This document shows positions 34,387 through 46,698 of a stretch of DNA of 64,000 nucleotides, piece after piece; position 1 is the stretch's first letter, and each line of letters begins with the position of its first letter. Source of the stretch: Theobroma cacao (Eukaryota; Streptophyta; Magnoliopsida; Malvales; Malvaceae). The notes beneath the pieces were generated by a model. The model worked only from the letters and a program-made list of their open reading frames with translations, had not been told where the DNA came from and ran no database searches. The position numbers and the translations under genes are program-made. Location: the NCBI RefSeq assembly GCF_000208745.1, contig NC_030856.1:17105983-17169982 (forward strand), written 5' to 3'.

Positions 34387-35802
34387 ATGGCACCGGTGGA
34401 GCTTAACGAGCTTAAGGATCAATTACAAGATTTGTTAGATAAAGGCTTCATCCGTCCTAGCATCTCAAGGTGGGGAGCACCTGTGTTTTTTGTAAAGAAG
34501 AAAGATGGGTCGCTTATATTATGCATTGACTATCGACAGCTTAATAAAGTGACGGTGAAGAATAAGTACCACCTTCCAAGAATAGATAATTTATTTGATC
34601 AGCTACAAGGGGCACAATGTTTCTCTAAGATAGATTTACGATCTGGGTACCATTAGTTGAGGATCCGAAATAAGGACATACCTAAGACTACATTTGAAAT
34701 AAGATATGGGCACTATGAGTTCTTGGTGATGTCATTTGGGCTTACTAATGCCTCTACGGCCTTTATGGATTTGATGAATCGAGTGTTCAATCCCTATTTG
34801 GACAAGTTCGTGGTGGTGTTATTGATGACATCTTAATCTACTTGAAGAGCTGAGAGGAGCATGAGTAGCATCTTAAGATAGTGCTCTAAACTTTGAGAGA
34901 ACATCAATTATATACCAAGTTCTCCAAGTGTGAGTTTTGGCTTGAAAGTGCCAGATTCTTAGGACATGTGGTTTCCAAGGATGGGGAACAAGTCGACCCA
35001 AAAAAAGTTGAGGCAGTAGAAAATTGTCAAGGCCAACATCGGTTATGGAGATTAGAAGCTTTTTGGGTTTGGCTGGCTATTACCATTGTTTTGTGAAGGA
35101 CTTGTCCAAAATAGTCGCCCTTCTGACTAAGCTGACACGTAAAGATACAAATTTGAGTGGACAGATGCTTGTGAGAATAGCTTTGAAAAGCTTAAGGCAT
35201 GTCTCACCACAGCTTCAGTATTAAGCCTACCGCAAAACACAAGGGGTTATACAGTATTTTGTGATGCATTGCAGGCTAGTTTACGGTGTGTATTAATGTA
35301 GCATGGGAAAGTGATTGCGTATGCATCAAGGCAACTTAAAGGGCATGAACAGAATTACCCCACACACGATTTGGAGATGGCAGCAATTGTCTTTGCCTTA
35401 AAGATTTGGAGACATTACTTGTATGGTAAGACTCTTGAGATATATACGTATCACAAAAGCTTGAAGTATATATTTCAACAGAGGGATCTTAATTTGCGGC
35501 AACGTGGATGGATGGAGGTACTAAAGGATTATGATTGTACTATTTTTTATCATCCTGATAAGGCAATTGTAGTAGCGGATACCTTGTGTCAAAAATTGAT
35601 GGGGAGCTTGGCAGATATCTCCACAGATAAGAGATCCTTGATTAGGGAGATGTATAGCTTGGGAGACATGGGTTTGCATTTGGAAGTTTCAGAGGCAAAT
35701 GCATTGCTAGCACTTTTTAGTGTGAGGCCTATCTTAATAGACTTGATTAAGGAAGCACAAAGTAAACATGAGTTCGTAGCTAAGGCCTTAAAGGATCCTT
35801 AA
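34387..35802 (+). pseudogene. Chromovirus reverse transcriptase and RNase H, broken
   Basis: RT starts [36 protein letters not shown] and [11 protein letters not shown] are intact to 34653, then a stop. The catalytic IDDI codons (about 34825-34836) are present but shifted out of frame by a one-base loss just before them. The thumb [20 protein letters not shown] is at about 34916. RNase H (35311-35802) has [19 protein letters not shown]. Its IYTDHKSL motif reads IYTYHKSL, losing an acidic residue. Further frameshifts lie near 35020-35160. Confidence 0.9.
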
Positions 35803-35817
35803 TGAAGAAAAGGAAAG

Positions 35818-37126
35818 ATGTTTACGAAAGGCACAGATGGAGTATTGAGGGATGGAACCAGACTTTATGTGCCCGATAGTGATGGATTGAGGAGAAAAAT
35901 ATTGGAGGAAACTGACATGGTAGCCTTTGTGGTACATTCAAGGGCTACAAAGATGTATCGAGATTTGAAAGAGACATATTGGTGGGAAGGACGTAAGAAA
36001 GATGTAGCTGAGTTCATCTCCAAGTGCTTGGTTTGTCAATAGGTTAAAGTCGAGCATCAAAGGCTTGCAAGGCTACTACTACCATTACTAGTGCCCGAAT
36101 GGAAGTGGGAGCATATTGCAATGGACTTTGTAATGGATTTGCCTCGAGCTAGTGGGGCAACAACGCGATCTGAGTTATAGTAGACCAATTAACGAAATCA
36201 GCTCATTTTCTTCTAGTTAAAACAACATACAAGGCCACCTAGTAAGCCCAACTTTATGTAGACGAGATAATACGGCTGCATGGCATTCCTGTTTCTATAG
36301 TATCTGATAGGGGTGCACAATTCACCAATAGGTTTTAGGAAAAGTTACAAGAAGCGTTGTCACTAAGTTGGATTTTAGCATGGCTTTCCACCCTCAGACT
36401 AATGGACAGTCTGAACGGACGATACAGATATCGAAAGATATGTTGAAGGCCTATGTAATAGACCTTGGGATCAGGTGGGATCGATATCTACCTTTAGTGG
36501 AGTTTCCCTATAACAACAATTTCCAAGCTAGTATCCAAATGGCACCATTTGAAGCATTATATGGATGGAGGTGCAGGTCACCTATTAGATGGCTAGAGGT
36601 AGGAGAAAAGAAACTCTTGGGGCTTGAGTTGGTGCAGGACGTCACCGAGAAAATATGCATGATTCGACAGAGGATGTTATCGGCACAAAGTAGACAGAAA
36701 TCATATGTTGATAACAAATGGAGAGACTTGGTGTTTCAAGTGGGGGATCATGTATTTTTGAAGGCCTAGCCAACAAAAGAGGTCATGAGGTTTGGCAAGA
36801 AGGGAAAATCAAGCCCCTGGTATTTAGGACCCTTTGAGATCTTAGAAAGGGTTGGAGCAGTGGCATATCGTTTGGCATTACCGCTAGACCTTTCGAATAT
36901 TCACCCCACATTTCATGTGTCAATGGTTAGAAAGTATAACCCGGATCCATCTCATGTAATACGGTATGAAACCATCCAATTGAAAAATGATTTGACCTAT
37001 GAGGAGCAACCAGTAGCTATCCTTGATCGACAAGTCAAAAGGCTCCATTCAAAAGATATAGCCTCAGTAGAAGTTGTCACGACCCAAATTTCGAGCCATG
37101 ACAGCGCATGGGCCCAATGGACGTAG
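35818..37126 (+). pseudogene. Chromovirus integrase and start of chromodomain, broken
   Basis: The zinc-finger region (35818-36042) has the second His and C-x2-C (CLVC), but the first His position is Asp. Core residues are visible: Asp in MDFV near 36121, Asp in VSDRGAQF near 36300-36325, Glu in GQSERTIQ near 36405. Stops and frameshifts lie between them. The C-terminal part (36368-36769, 36785-37074) includes FQVGDHVFLKA, LPLDLSNIHPTFHVSMVRKY and YEEQPVAILDRQVK, the integrase tail leading into the chromodomain. Chromovirus reading is cut at 37075 by a solo LTR; codons after that are LTR sequence. Confidence 0.9.
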
Positions 37127-39742
37127 CCCACTAAGGCCAAGCAAGCCTACTTATGTGACCTATTTATCATCCATTAAAAGTTACTACAGTCATATTTCAT
37201 AATCTCAATTCAAATAATAATAATAACCATTGCCAACTCGTAGTGGCATTACCCATTAAAATATACATTTATTGTCTACAACATGTATTCTAATAATTTA
37301 CATAAGGTTTTTATCTACATCTCAAAAGAGAAGACTCGATTTCCAACGGAGACACTCGAGTGATGTATAGCTTCTGAATGCCGAAACACCTACCAAGAGT
37401 TGAATCTGCGAAAACACCTCGACTCGGTTATCGACTGCCTCCTGATCTGAAAACATGAAGTTGAAAATGGTGAGTATAAACCCAATGAGTGAACAAGGAA
37501 GGTAACAAGCAACAATAAGGAAGAATTTTAAAAAAATCATGATGCACTTGTTTCAAAACAATGCAATTTAATTTAGTGCTTATCAAAACCCCTCATGTAA
37601 CTCCTAATTGATTAAATCAATAGATGTAAGGGTCCATGCTCAGCAAAGGAATTGAAAAGTGAAACTTTAATAACATTCATGCAAATGAAGTTAAGTAGAC
37701 AACGGGTCCCTGCAGCGAGAATGAATTTTCCTTGCAGCGAAGTTTGGCTCAAGTTATTAGCTAAACGAGGGTTTCTTAACTGGCCGAGGGTTTCTCACCA
37801 AACCTCTTCATTTCAAACTTAACTAATTAATTCGTTAATGTTGAAAGTCCATGCTCAACTATGGTACCAAAGAAGTGAAAAATAGGGTAGTAATTGGACA
37901 AGATAGGAAACAAAAGAAAAAGTTTTTTGCTGCAACGAGAATCTATTCTCACTGCAACAAAATTTCTACCATAAAACAGAAAGTTTCTCGCTACAGCGAG
38001 ATTCCGACAACCCTTACCCGTCCAAACCCGAGAGTTTCTCGCTGTAGCAAGAAACAGAGCACCAAGAAAAAGGTTTCCATCCTCTCAATAAAAGGCCATC
38101 CTGCTGAACTAACAAAATCAACATGAAACACATGAAAATTCCCAAAGTTCAACATGTTAAATTTCACATGCATTTCAATCATATACCATGCTTATGAGCT
38201 TTCATTTCATAAACATATATACATATATAGATACTTAGATAAACACCAATACCACCATCATCTCACCCAGCTCATGTGCATCCCCCCACATCGTGCACAT
38301 AGCCGGAGTCATCATATGCATCCCCTCACATCGTGCACAATCAATGCCATTGTGTACATCCCCCCCCATCATGCACAAGGGCACTATTATCATCCATCTC
38401 CTTCACCACCACCATCACCGGCATGTGCATCCCCTCACATCGTACACACGGGCATTATCATCATCCATCTCCCTCACCACCGCCATCACCGGCATGTGCA
38501 TCCCCCCAAATCGTGCACACACATGGTAATAATTATCACACAATATTCAATATTTATGCACAACATATATATATATATATATCAACATAATGTAGTAGTG
38601 CATAAATCAATAACAACCACATGTCACAACATAAAGGCAATTATCAAAGGCTTGTTCCCAAGGCACTCGTTTTAAGAAAAAGTTGGATAAATCATTCAAT
38701 TGTTTGTGCAAATACATTCATATTCCCAAAACAAATTTTGCAATGTAATTCACTCACCGATATTTTGTTGAGCCTTTAGCCGACTCTAACTTCCTTATTG
38801 GTTCAATTGGGGCTGTGGGACTTCGTTAGAACCTATCATCACATTAGCATTACCAATATGTCAATTTTACAAACTTGTAAGGTCTAAAAGCTATCTCTTA
38901 GCTAGCTTCCACTTGCCATTTAAGTGGCTATCTATATTTACTATCTTAACCACTCTAAAATGAATGAACATCCTACTACAAAACATTCACAAGCTTAATC
39001 ATTAGCCATCCTCAACACTTAGAATCAACTTTAATTTACTACTCACCTAGATAGCTTTGTAACTTTGAAATTCTTTCCAATAATTCCCAAGCTATTATAG
39101 GGGCTTTCTCTCTCTTTCTATATCTAAACACCTAGTTAGTGAGAGAAAGTATGGAAGTAGGATTTTTTAAGGGTTTTAAAGTGAGAGTGAAATAGCACAA
39201 AGGTTTTATGAAACAGTGGATAAAAGCATGAAAATTGGAACTAGAGAGAGAAAGTTATGGAGGCTTCATATCAAGCTTCTATGGAGGATGAAGAAACGTG
39301 AGATGAGATGAAGAAAGGAGAGGAAGAAGCTGCTAGAAGCTGATATTTATAGCTCAAGCTTGCCCATTCCACTTGAATTAACGAAAATGCCATTAGCAAG
39401 TTAACTTGTTCTCCTTCAATCCTTGGTGAAATCAATATACCCTTTTAATACCAAGACAAGGTCGATAATAGTCTAGAGATGCTCGAGTTCACAAAACTTA
39501 AAATTTGGACTCGGGATGTAAAATGACCATTTTGCCCTTATTGTGAAAATTATTATCACTTTCATTTTTTCTTCATGTTTTCATCATTATACATCATTCA
39601 TTCGACCCTTATGCCCACTTAGACCTTAAAATATTAGAAAAACTTCTTCTAGAAGCTTATTAGAGGAAATGACGACACTACCCCTCGCTCGTGTTATTGT
39701 GTTTATGCCTAGTTAGGAGCCTATAGAGGTCGAGGTCTCACA
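37075..39742 (-). mobile_element. Chromovirus solo LTR B inserted in the chromodomain
   Basis: It begins TGTCACGACCC and ends GTCTCACA. Flanks are GAAGT (37070-37074) and AAAGT (39743-39747), a target duplication with one change. The uninterrupted minus-strand copy (near 56810-56830) confirms the pre-insertion sequence. On the minus strand it has a TATA box (RC 39344-39351), first donor (boundary 39046/39047), second-donor equivalent (about 38752), TA repeat 38563-38582, CCCC-ACATCGTGCAC repeats 38277-38520, palindromes (37705-38055) and acceptor (RC of CTGAAAACATGAAG, near 37447-37460). The shared module is absent. Confidence 0.9.
37705..38055. repeat. CTCGCTGCAGCGAG palindrome cluster in solo LTR B
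   Basis: At least seven variants, for example TTTCTCGCTACAGCGAG (37984-38000) and TTTCTCGCTGTAGCAAGAA (38035-38053). Spacers are unrelated in sequence to each other. Confidence 0.8.
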
Positions 39743-39834
39743 AAAGTGTTATAGTGGAATCAAACAAGTAAGGAGGTAACATGGGAAGCTGAGGAAGAGA
39801 TGTGAACAAAGTATCCCCACCTCTTTGATGCTTA
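39743..39834 (+). pseudogene. Chromodomain C-terminal part of the chromovirus
   Basis: It resumes after solo LTR B: KVL, stop, then EVTWEAEEEM, stop, TKYPHLFDA and TAG. This is the terminal chromodomain motif, which in chromoviruses is thought to guide integration to particular chromatin. Both stops fit G-to-A or C-to-T changes. Confidence 0.85.
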
Positions 39835-39887
39835 GAGGTACGCTACCTTATAGTTTGATTTAAATTCGGGGACCAAATTTCTTTTAA

Positions 39888-39897
39888 TGGGGGAAAA
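39888..39897 (+). other. Polypurine tract of the chromovirus
   Basis: ATGGGGGAAAA-type purine run immediately before the 3' LTR start (TATGAAACC, changed from TGTGAAACC). Confidence 0.8.
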
Positions 39898-42186
39898 TAT
39901 GAAACCTCGACCTTCAAAGACACGTAACTAAAGGTGGAACTTATGTTTAAAGGTTTAATTTGAGCTAATGATACTAGTTTTACATCACTTATAATTATGT
40001 TATATCGTTATAAGAGTAAGATTCAAAAATAATTTCAATTGGTGAAGAAAGGTGTATAATGGTTTGTTGCACTATTTGGATATGTTTCGGTTTTTCAAGC
40101 ATATCTCCTACTACAAAAAGTCCAAATGACATGATTTTTGGACCATTAGGAAGCTAAGAGGCAAGGCTACAACTTTGATGTTTACCACTTTGCCGAGTTT
40201 TGACTGGAAGGTTGTCAAAATCTTTCTTAAAGTGGAAGTACTGCGTTAGGAGAATAGATTTTCGAACAAAATATTTGAGCGTCGCGGCGCTGGAAGTTGA
40301 GAGCCGCGGCCCTCATCGTAATTTCCACAAATAACAAGTTTAGGGGATTATATAAGCTAGGACTTTTGGGGGCTACTTAAAAGACTTTTTTCAAAGGATT
40401 TTGGACCATTTCTAGTGTCAAAAGAGTAAAAGATTGCACAAGAAAAAGAGGAAGACAAGTGGCCTTGTTAAGGGCATTATTGTAATTGCATGAAATTTAG
40501 ATAAGCTTTAACAATAAAAATCTCATTCTTCCAGTAGCTTCATCATTTCTCTAGCAACTTTTTCTTCTCTTTCCTCTTATCTCATGTTTCTCTCCTCTTC
40601 CATGAAAGCTTTTCTCAAGCTTCCATCACTCTCCCAAACTAACCTTAATTTTTGTGCTCTACACACCTTGTTGTAGGTTTTTCATACTCTTTTACTCCCT
40701 CACCTTAAACAAACCCTTAAAAGTCTTTCTTCAATACTTTCTCTCACTAGTTGAACTTTGTAGAGAGAGAAAGAGAGGTTTCATGATAGCTTTAGGACTC
40801 TTGGGAAGAAATTTCATTACAATCCACCAAGGTGATGAATTGGGACTGGTTTTAAGTTGTTGATAAAGGCTAATAATTAGAGTTATGAATTGTTTATTGT
40901 TGAAGTTGTTTATCTATTTCTAGTGTTACTAAAGTAAAGAACTGAATAGCCAATTAAATGGTAATGGAAGATAGATAGGAAGGGCTAGTGTAGCTTCATT
41001 TTGGAAAATAGCTTTTGGAGTGATCTAAATGTAAATTGGATTGGTTGTGATGCTTTTGTGGGTGATAGGATCCAACAAGTCCCTCAGCCCCATTTCAACC
41101 ATTAGGGAAGTTCAAGTCGATTAAAGGTTTAACAAATACCGATGAGTGAACTTGCGTAAAATGTTTTAAGATAAACACATACATGTTTGATTAAATCCCC
41201 TTAAAATGTTTTATTTGTTTTTATTCAAAACTTGCATGGGAACAAGCTTTTATGAAATGTTTTTTTATTATCAAATTGATAGTGTGACGAATCCATACGT
41301 TTCTGCATAATGTTGATATATATATATATATATATATATATACCATTGTGTGATAAATGCAACCGTGCATGTGCGGGGTGAGTGTGCACTTACTGGTGAT
41401 GATGGTGGTGAGGGAGATGGATGGTGATACTGCCCGTGTACACGATGTGGGGGGATGTACAGGATGGCATTAACTATGCATAATGTGCAGGGATGCACAT
41501 GAGCTGGTTGAGATGGGGTGTCTGGCTATGTGCACGATGTGGGGGATGCACATGAGCTGGGTGAGATGGGATGTCCGGCTATGTGCACGATACCGGGGGA
41601 TGCACATGAGCAGGGTGAGATAGGGTGTCCGGCTATGTGCACAATGTGGGGGGATACACATGAGCTGGATGAGATGTAGTGGTATACTAATTGATATGTT
41701 TAAGTATATATATACGCAATTAAAAGATCATTATTATAACATGTGATTATATGTCATGATGAATCTTGAAAATTTTTCATTTACTTGTAAATTGATTTTA
41801 TTACAGCGAGAAACATTCTGTTTATACTACTTTACTTGGATGATTGCTGAAAATTTCCTGTCCTTCCAATTTCATGTTGAATATTGTTCCTTCATCATTA
41901 AATGATTTAATAACTAGGGGTTTAATGGAGGGATTTTAATAAGAACTTGAACTAAGTTGCATTGTTTTTCAATTAAGTGCATCATGATTATCAACTTTCC
42001 TTATCGTTGCTTGTTCCTTTCTTATGTTCACTCACTGAGTTTGTGCTCACTATTTTCAACTTCATGTTTTCAGATTAGGATCAGTTGGAACCTAAGTCAA
42101 GGTGTCCATGTAGTTTCATCTCTTTGGTAGGTATGTTAGCATTCAATAGTCGTCCCTTCACCTTGGTCATTTCGCTGAAAGCCCAG
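39898..42186 (+). repeat. 3' LTR of the chromovirus, left part
   Basis: Aligns with 29488-31764. The module (40101-40235) is in the same place and orientation as in the 5' LTR, followed by GCCGCGGC words (40275-40312). The TATA box is damaged (ACAATAAAAA near 40510), the first donor has lost four bases (AAGGTGATGAA near 40828), and the acceptor TTTTCAG near 42066 is intact. It is cut at 42187 by an insertion; CCCAG (42182-42186) is the target duplication. Confidence 0.88.
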
Positions 42187-45004
42187 TGTCACAACCCAAA
42201 TTTTGGGCCATGACCGACGCATGGGCCCAATGGGCATAGCCCATTTAGCCTAAGCAAGCCTATTTATGCAGTCCCGATCATCATTCCAAACCATCATTTC
42301 TTAGACCTATATTGTAATTCTCAACTAAAAATACTTCAATAACTTTATATAGTATACCCAACACTCACAATTGTATTATGCTAACATAGTATCACTCATT
42401 TGCCACCTTACAATGGCTTCAGTAATCAAATATACATATTTGATTTTTAACATGAATCTTACTAGTCTTCATTGCTTATACATGTACACAAGCATAAGAC
42501 TCTTGACCATCAGCAGAGTGACTCTGGGTGAAGATACAACTACTGAGATGCCATAGTACCTACCAAGAAGGCGAGCATATGTGTGCGACTCAATCTAGAT
42601 CCCAATTGCCTCCAAATCTAAAAACATAAAGTTAAAAAACGGGAGTATAAAACTCAGTTAGTGAACATAAAAAGGGAACAAGCAATCAATAGGAAGAATT
42701 TAGAAATCATGATGCACTTGTTTCAAAAATAATGCAATTGATATAGTTTCTTACTAAAAACCCGTCATTTCAAACTTTGATTAATAACCTCATGTTGTTA
42801 CAAAAATATAAGATCAATCCATGAAGTTAAATGGGTGAAAAATATGTCAAAGTCAAGCAAGGTAGGAAGCATGGCAGCAAGTTTCTCACTACAGTGAAGT
42901 TCATTCTCGTTGCCGTGAGATTCAGGCACCTAAAACAAAAAGTTTCTCACTGAAGTGAGAAACAGTGTTTGTTTGCATGTGTTTCAGTTTTTTAACATAT
43001 CTCCCGTAACAGAAGTCCAATTGACCTGATTCTTTTATCATTAGAAACATAAGATGTAGGGCTATAACTTTGATGTTTACCACTTTTCCCAGTTCGGACG
43101 GGAAAGTGGTCAAAATTTTCATCAAAGTGAAAGCACTGCCTCTAAACCTTAGAGTTTCTCACTGCAGCGAGTTGCTGGCTGCCAAAGCAGAATGTTTCTT
43201 GCTACAGCGAGAATGCTTTCTCATTGCAGCCAGAAGTAGGGCACCTAAATGAAAAAGGACCTCCTTTGCACTAAAAATCCATTTTGTGCTGCAATAAAAT
43301 CAATTTGCAAGAAAATGGGAAATTCTCAGGATTCATCATGCCAATTTTTCACATGCATTACAATCATACACCATATTCATGAGCTTTTATTTCGTAAACA
43401 TATATACACATATATACATAGATAAACACCAATACCACTATCGTCTCAGTCGACTCATATGCATCCCCCCACATCGTGCACATAGCCGGAGTCATCGTGT
43501 GCATCCCCCCACATCGTGCACAGTCAGTGCCATCATGTGCATCCCCCCACATCATGCACACGGGCACTCTCATCATCCAACTCCCTCACCACCGTCATCA
43601 CCGGCATGTGCATCCCCCCACATCGTGCACATGCACGGTTATCATTATCACACAATATCTACCATCAATGCATAACATATATATATATATATATATCAAC
43701 ATAATGTAGTAGTACAAGAATCCATAACAGCCACATGTCACAAAATAGAAACAATTTATCAAGGGCTTGTTCCTAAGGCACCCGTTTTAAGAAAAAAATT
43801 TGGATAAAATCATTCAAAGGTCTTGTGCAAATACATTCACATTCCCAAAACCATTTTGAAATGCAAGTTCACTCACGGTCTTATTGATTCTTTAATTGAT
43901 TCTAACTTCGATTATTATTTCAAACAGACATGTGAGGCCTCGTTGGAACCTATCACACACACACAACATCACTACCAACCCAATTTGCATAAATACATTT
44001 CTAAAAGCTATTTCTTAAATCAATCTCTACTTGTTATTCCTAACTAACTTCCAATTACCTTTTGATTAGCTATCTATTCTCTCTACTCTAGTAGCAGTAG
44101 AAATGAATAAACAAACCTCAACAATAAAACAACTCACAAATCCAATTACTAGCCATTATCAACAACCTAAAATCAATCCTCATTCATTACTCACCTTGTT
44201 CGATTTTTAGTGAATTCCTTCTCAATAATACTCAAGCCATCATGGAAAATCCCTCTTTTTCCCTCTAAACTTCCAACTAGTGAGAGGAAGTATAGAAGTA
44301 AGATTTTTCAAAGGTTTTAAAGTGAGAGAGTGAAAGAGCACAAAGGTTTTATGAAAAAGTGCATAAAAGCATAAAAATTAGAGTTAGAGAGAGAGAGAGA
44401 GTTATGGAAGTTGCAAAGCAAGCTTCCATGGAGGATAAAAGGAACATGAAAAGGGAGGAAGAAGAAGAAGAAGGAGAAGCTGATGAAAGCTGCTGGAGCT
44501 TAGATATTTATGCCTCAAGTTAATCTAAATTTCCACCAAAATTACCAAAATGCCCTTAACATAGTGGCTTTGTCTTCCTCCCATCCTTTGTGCAACCTTT
44601 TTGCTCTTTTGACACCAAAACAAAGTCCATAATAGTCTAAAGGTACTCGGGGTTCATGAAACTTAAAAATTTAGACTTTAGATGCAAAATGACCATTTTG
44701 CCCTTACCATGGAACTTATCATTATTTTTATCTTCTTCATTTATTTTACCATCATAAACATCATTCATTCATTCGTTAGGCCTATTTAGACCTTAATAGC
44801 ATCAAAAACTCGCTTGTAAAAGCTCACCAAGAGAAATTACGAAATTACCCTTGGTCCGCATGATCGCTTCTACTTCTAGTTATGTGTTTATGGAGATCGA
44901 GATTTCACAGGTTGACTTATGAATTACCCTTTGAGCTCAACAATCAACCTTAATTGGCATCCGTAAACTTTATTAGCCACCGTATCAAAATACGAGGTAT
45001 TACA
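42187..45004 (-). mobile_element. Chimeric LTR inserted in the 3' LTR
   Basis: Flanked by CCCAG on both sides (42182-42186 and 45005-45009). Positions 42187-44909 are a chromovirus LTR (TGTCACAACCC...GATTTCACA) with module 42997-43139, palindromes 42880-43230 and ACATCGTGCAC repeats 43461-43633. Positions 44910-45004 are 95 extra bases ending CGAGGTATTACA. Read on the minus strand they start TGTAATACCTCG, a different LTR-like start. The perfect duplication outside the extra 95 bases suggests the composite moved as one unit. Confidence 0.8.
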
Positions 45005-45009
45005 CCCAG

Positions 45010-45318
45010 AGTCATTTTGTTTGTAAATACGTACATGTGATGTAAAGAACTAAAATGCAAGCCTTAGAGCATATGTATATTTTGATTGGTAAGCCACCAT
45101 AAGTGGCAATGGTTAACATTATTTGGGTTAATGTGAAATGTAGTTTTGATTGCTATAACATATTAATTAGGTTCTTATACATTAGAAGTATGAAAAATGA
45201 CTTGAAGAATAGTTAATGGATTGATGAGTAAGATTATATAAGTAGGCTTGCATGGGCTTGGTGGGCTATGCCCATTGGGTCCATGCGCTGGTCACGGCTC
45301 AAAAATCAAGTCGTGACA
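45010..45318 (+). repeat. 3' LTR of the chromovirus, right part
   Basis: Resumes at AGTCATTTTGTTTG, matching the 5' LTR near 31773, and ends AAGTCGTGACA at 45318. X sequence follows directly. Confidence 0.88.
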
Positions 45319-46698
45319 ATAGGTTCATTCAACATGTAATCTGATGCAACTTCTCTTATTATTTATCTTATTTGGTGGTTTTCGTAACCTATAATCCAAG
45401 ACTATGTACAAGTCTTTATTGAGATGCTAGCATAAATATCTAACTTAATAAGTTCACTGCATGTCTATAGGAATCAATTAAATTAAGTTCATTAAGCTAG
45501 TGTCCTAATTTGGCTATGTATGGCAATTGGTGTATGTATACTTGAATGACAAATTAGATCACCTAAGTAACGTAAACATACAGTAGTCCAATCTAAAATC
45601 TCTCTATCGAGTATCAATTATATTCACAAATCAATTAATTGTTGATTAGCAATTGAAGGCATTAAGAAAAAAAATTGAATAAGCTAAACTAAATCCATTC
45701 ATGATAAAAAAAACAGAAACTAATATTCAAACTACATTTTTAAATCCACCATAATCCTAGAAAAACAAATTAGTCCGTGTTATTTAAAGGAAACATTTGC
45801 CAAATAAATTTAGCCATGAATTCAAACAAAGAAAATAAGTATAACACAAAAGAGAGAAATAAGCCAATGTTGAAGCTGTGTTGATCTCGAATCTCTCTCA
45901 ATTGCTTTTATTCTCTTGCTTGATTCTTTGCTCAAAATCTCCAGAAAAGCTGCTACAATTCTCCTTCCTAAATGTTCAGAAAATGCTCCTCTAAATAGTT
46001 TTAAATAAACCTAATTTCCATATTCTCAAAAAAAAATTATTTTTGAAAAGCAGTGCAGCATTGCTGTCATGCTTCCTTGATGTCATGGCTCCATTATGTT
46101 GTTAGTGGCTTGCGGTGCTTGGACCTTGGGCAAATGTATGATGCACTCCATTTGTTTAGTGTCATGGTCATGCTTTACCCAACATTGCAGCCTTAACTCC
46201 CTTAGCGCTACAGCCTTGAGTAACTCAAGGCCACAACCTTCAATCGACATACCACCTTGTGGAGAACTGCAACTGTCTAGTGTATTTCAATGTGATTTTT
46301 ACCTTGATCTAATACGAATTGGGCAAAGTGGTAAACATGAAAGTTGTAGCCCCTTCTCTTAGCTTTCCCAATTGATCAAGAATCACATCAATTGAACTAC
46401 TATAGCTCATGTTATCCTTAAAATACTGTTGTACATATGAATAAAGCCTTCACCATATGTATGTGATTTTAACTCAAGTAAGCCTTTCTTATCAAATATC
46501 CTACAAAAGCCATGAGAGAAATCAACAATAACTATTCTTAGATAAATTAAAGCAAGATAAAGTAAAATTAAACCAAAATAAATTAAAGTAACTGTCAACA
46601 TATAATATAACTTAAATTAGAAAAACACTTAAAATCTCTCAAATCTAAATACTTGAGCCCCAAAATGTTTCAAAATAACTCAATATAATAGAGTTATA
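45319..46698 (-). mobile_element. LTR X (copy 2), right part
   Basis: Matches 12943-13845 plus 26280-26798. It holds CACTACAG/GCAGTGCAGC words (46050-46230) and the antisense module (46281-46430). It ends GAGTTATA (GAGTTATCA in copy 1) and is followed by an internal region with a GGGAGG purine run on the minus strand. It is therefore the 3' LTR of the minus-strand Athila/Tat-type relic. Confidence 0.75.

Larger units (their letters stand above)
29488..45318 (+). mobile_element. Full-length chromovirus (Ty3/gypsy) carrying two later insertions
   Basis: LTRs 29488-32082 and 39898-45318, primer binding site, gag, protease, RT/RNase H, integrase, chromodomain tail and polypurine tract all occur in order on the plus strand. 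A solo LTR (37075-39742) splits the chromodomain and a chimeric LTR (42187-45004) splits the 3' LTR. The element lies inside LTR X copy 2: X sequence is at 29237-29487 and resumes at 45319. The target duplication is not clean (TCTAG against ATAGG). LTRs differ by roughly 10 percent over the first 200 bases by eye. Coding capacity is destroyed. Confidence 0.9.

Noticed and set aside
37851..38126. Lys-rich 91-codon frame
   Set aside because: It lies entirely within solo LTR B across the palindrome cluster.
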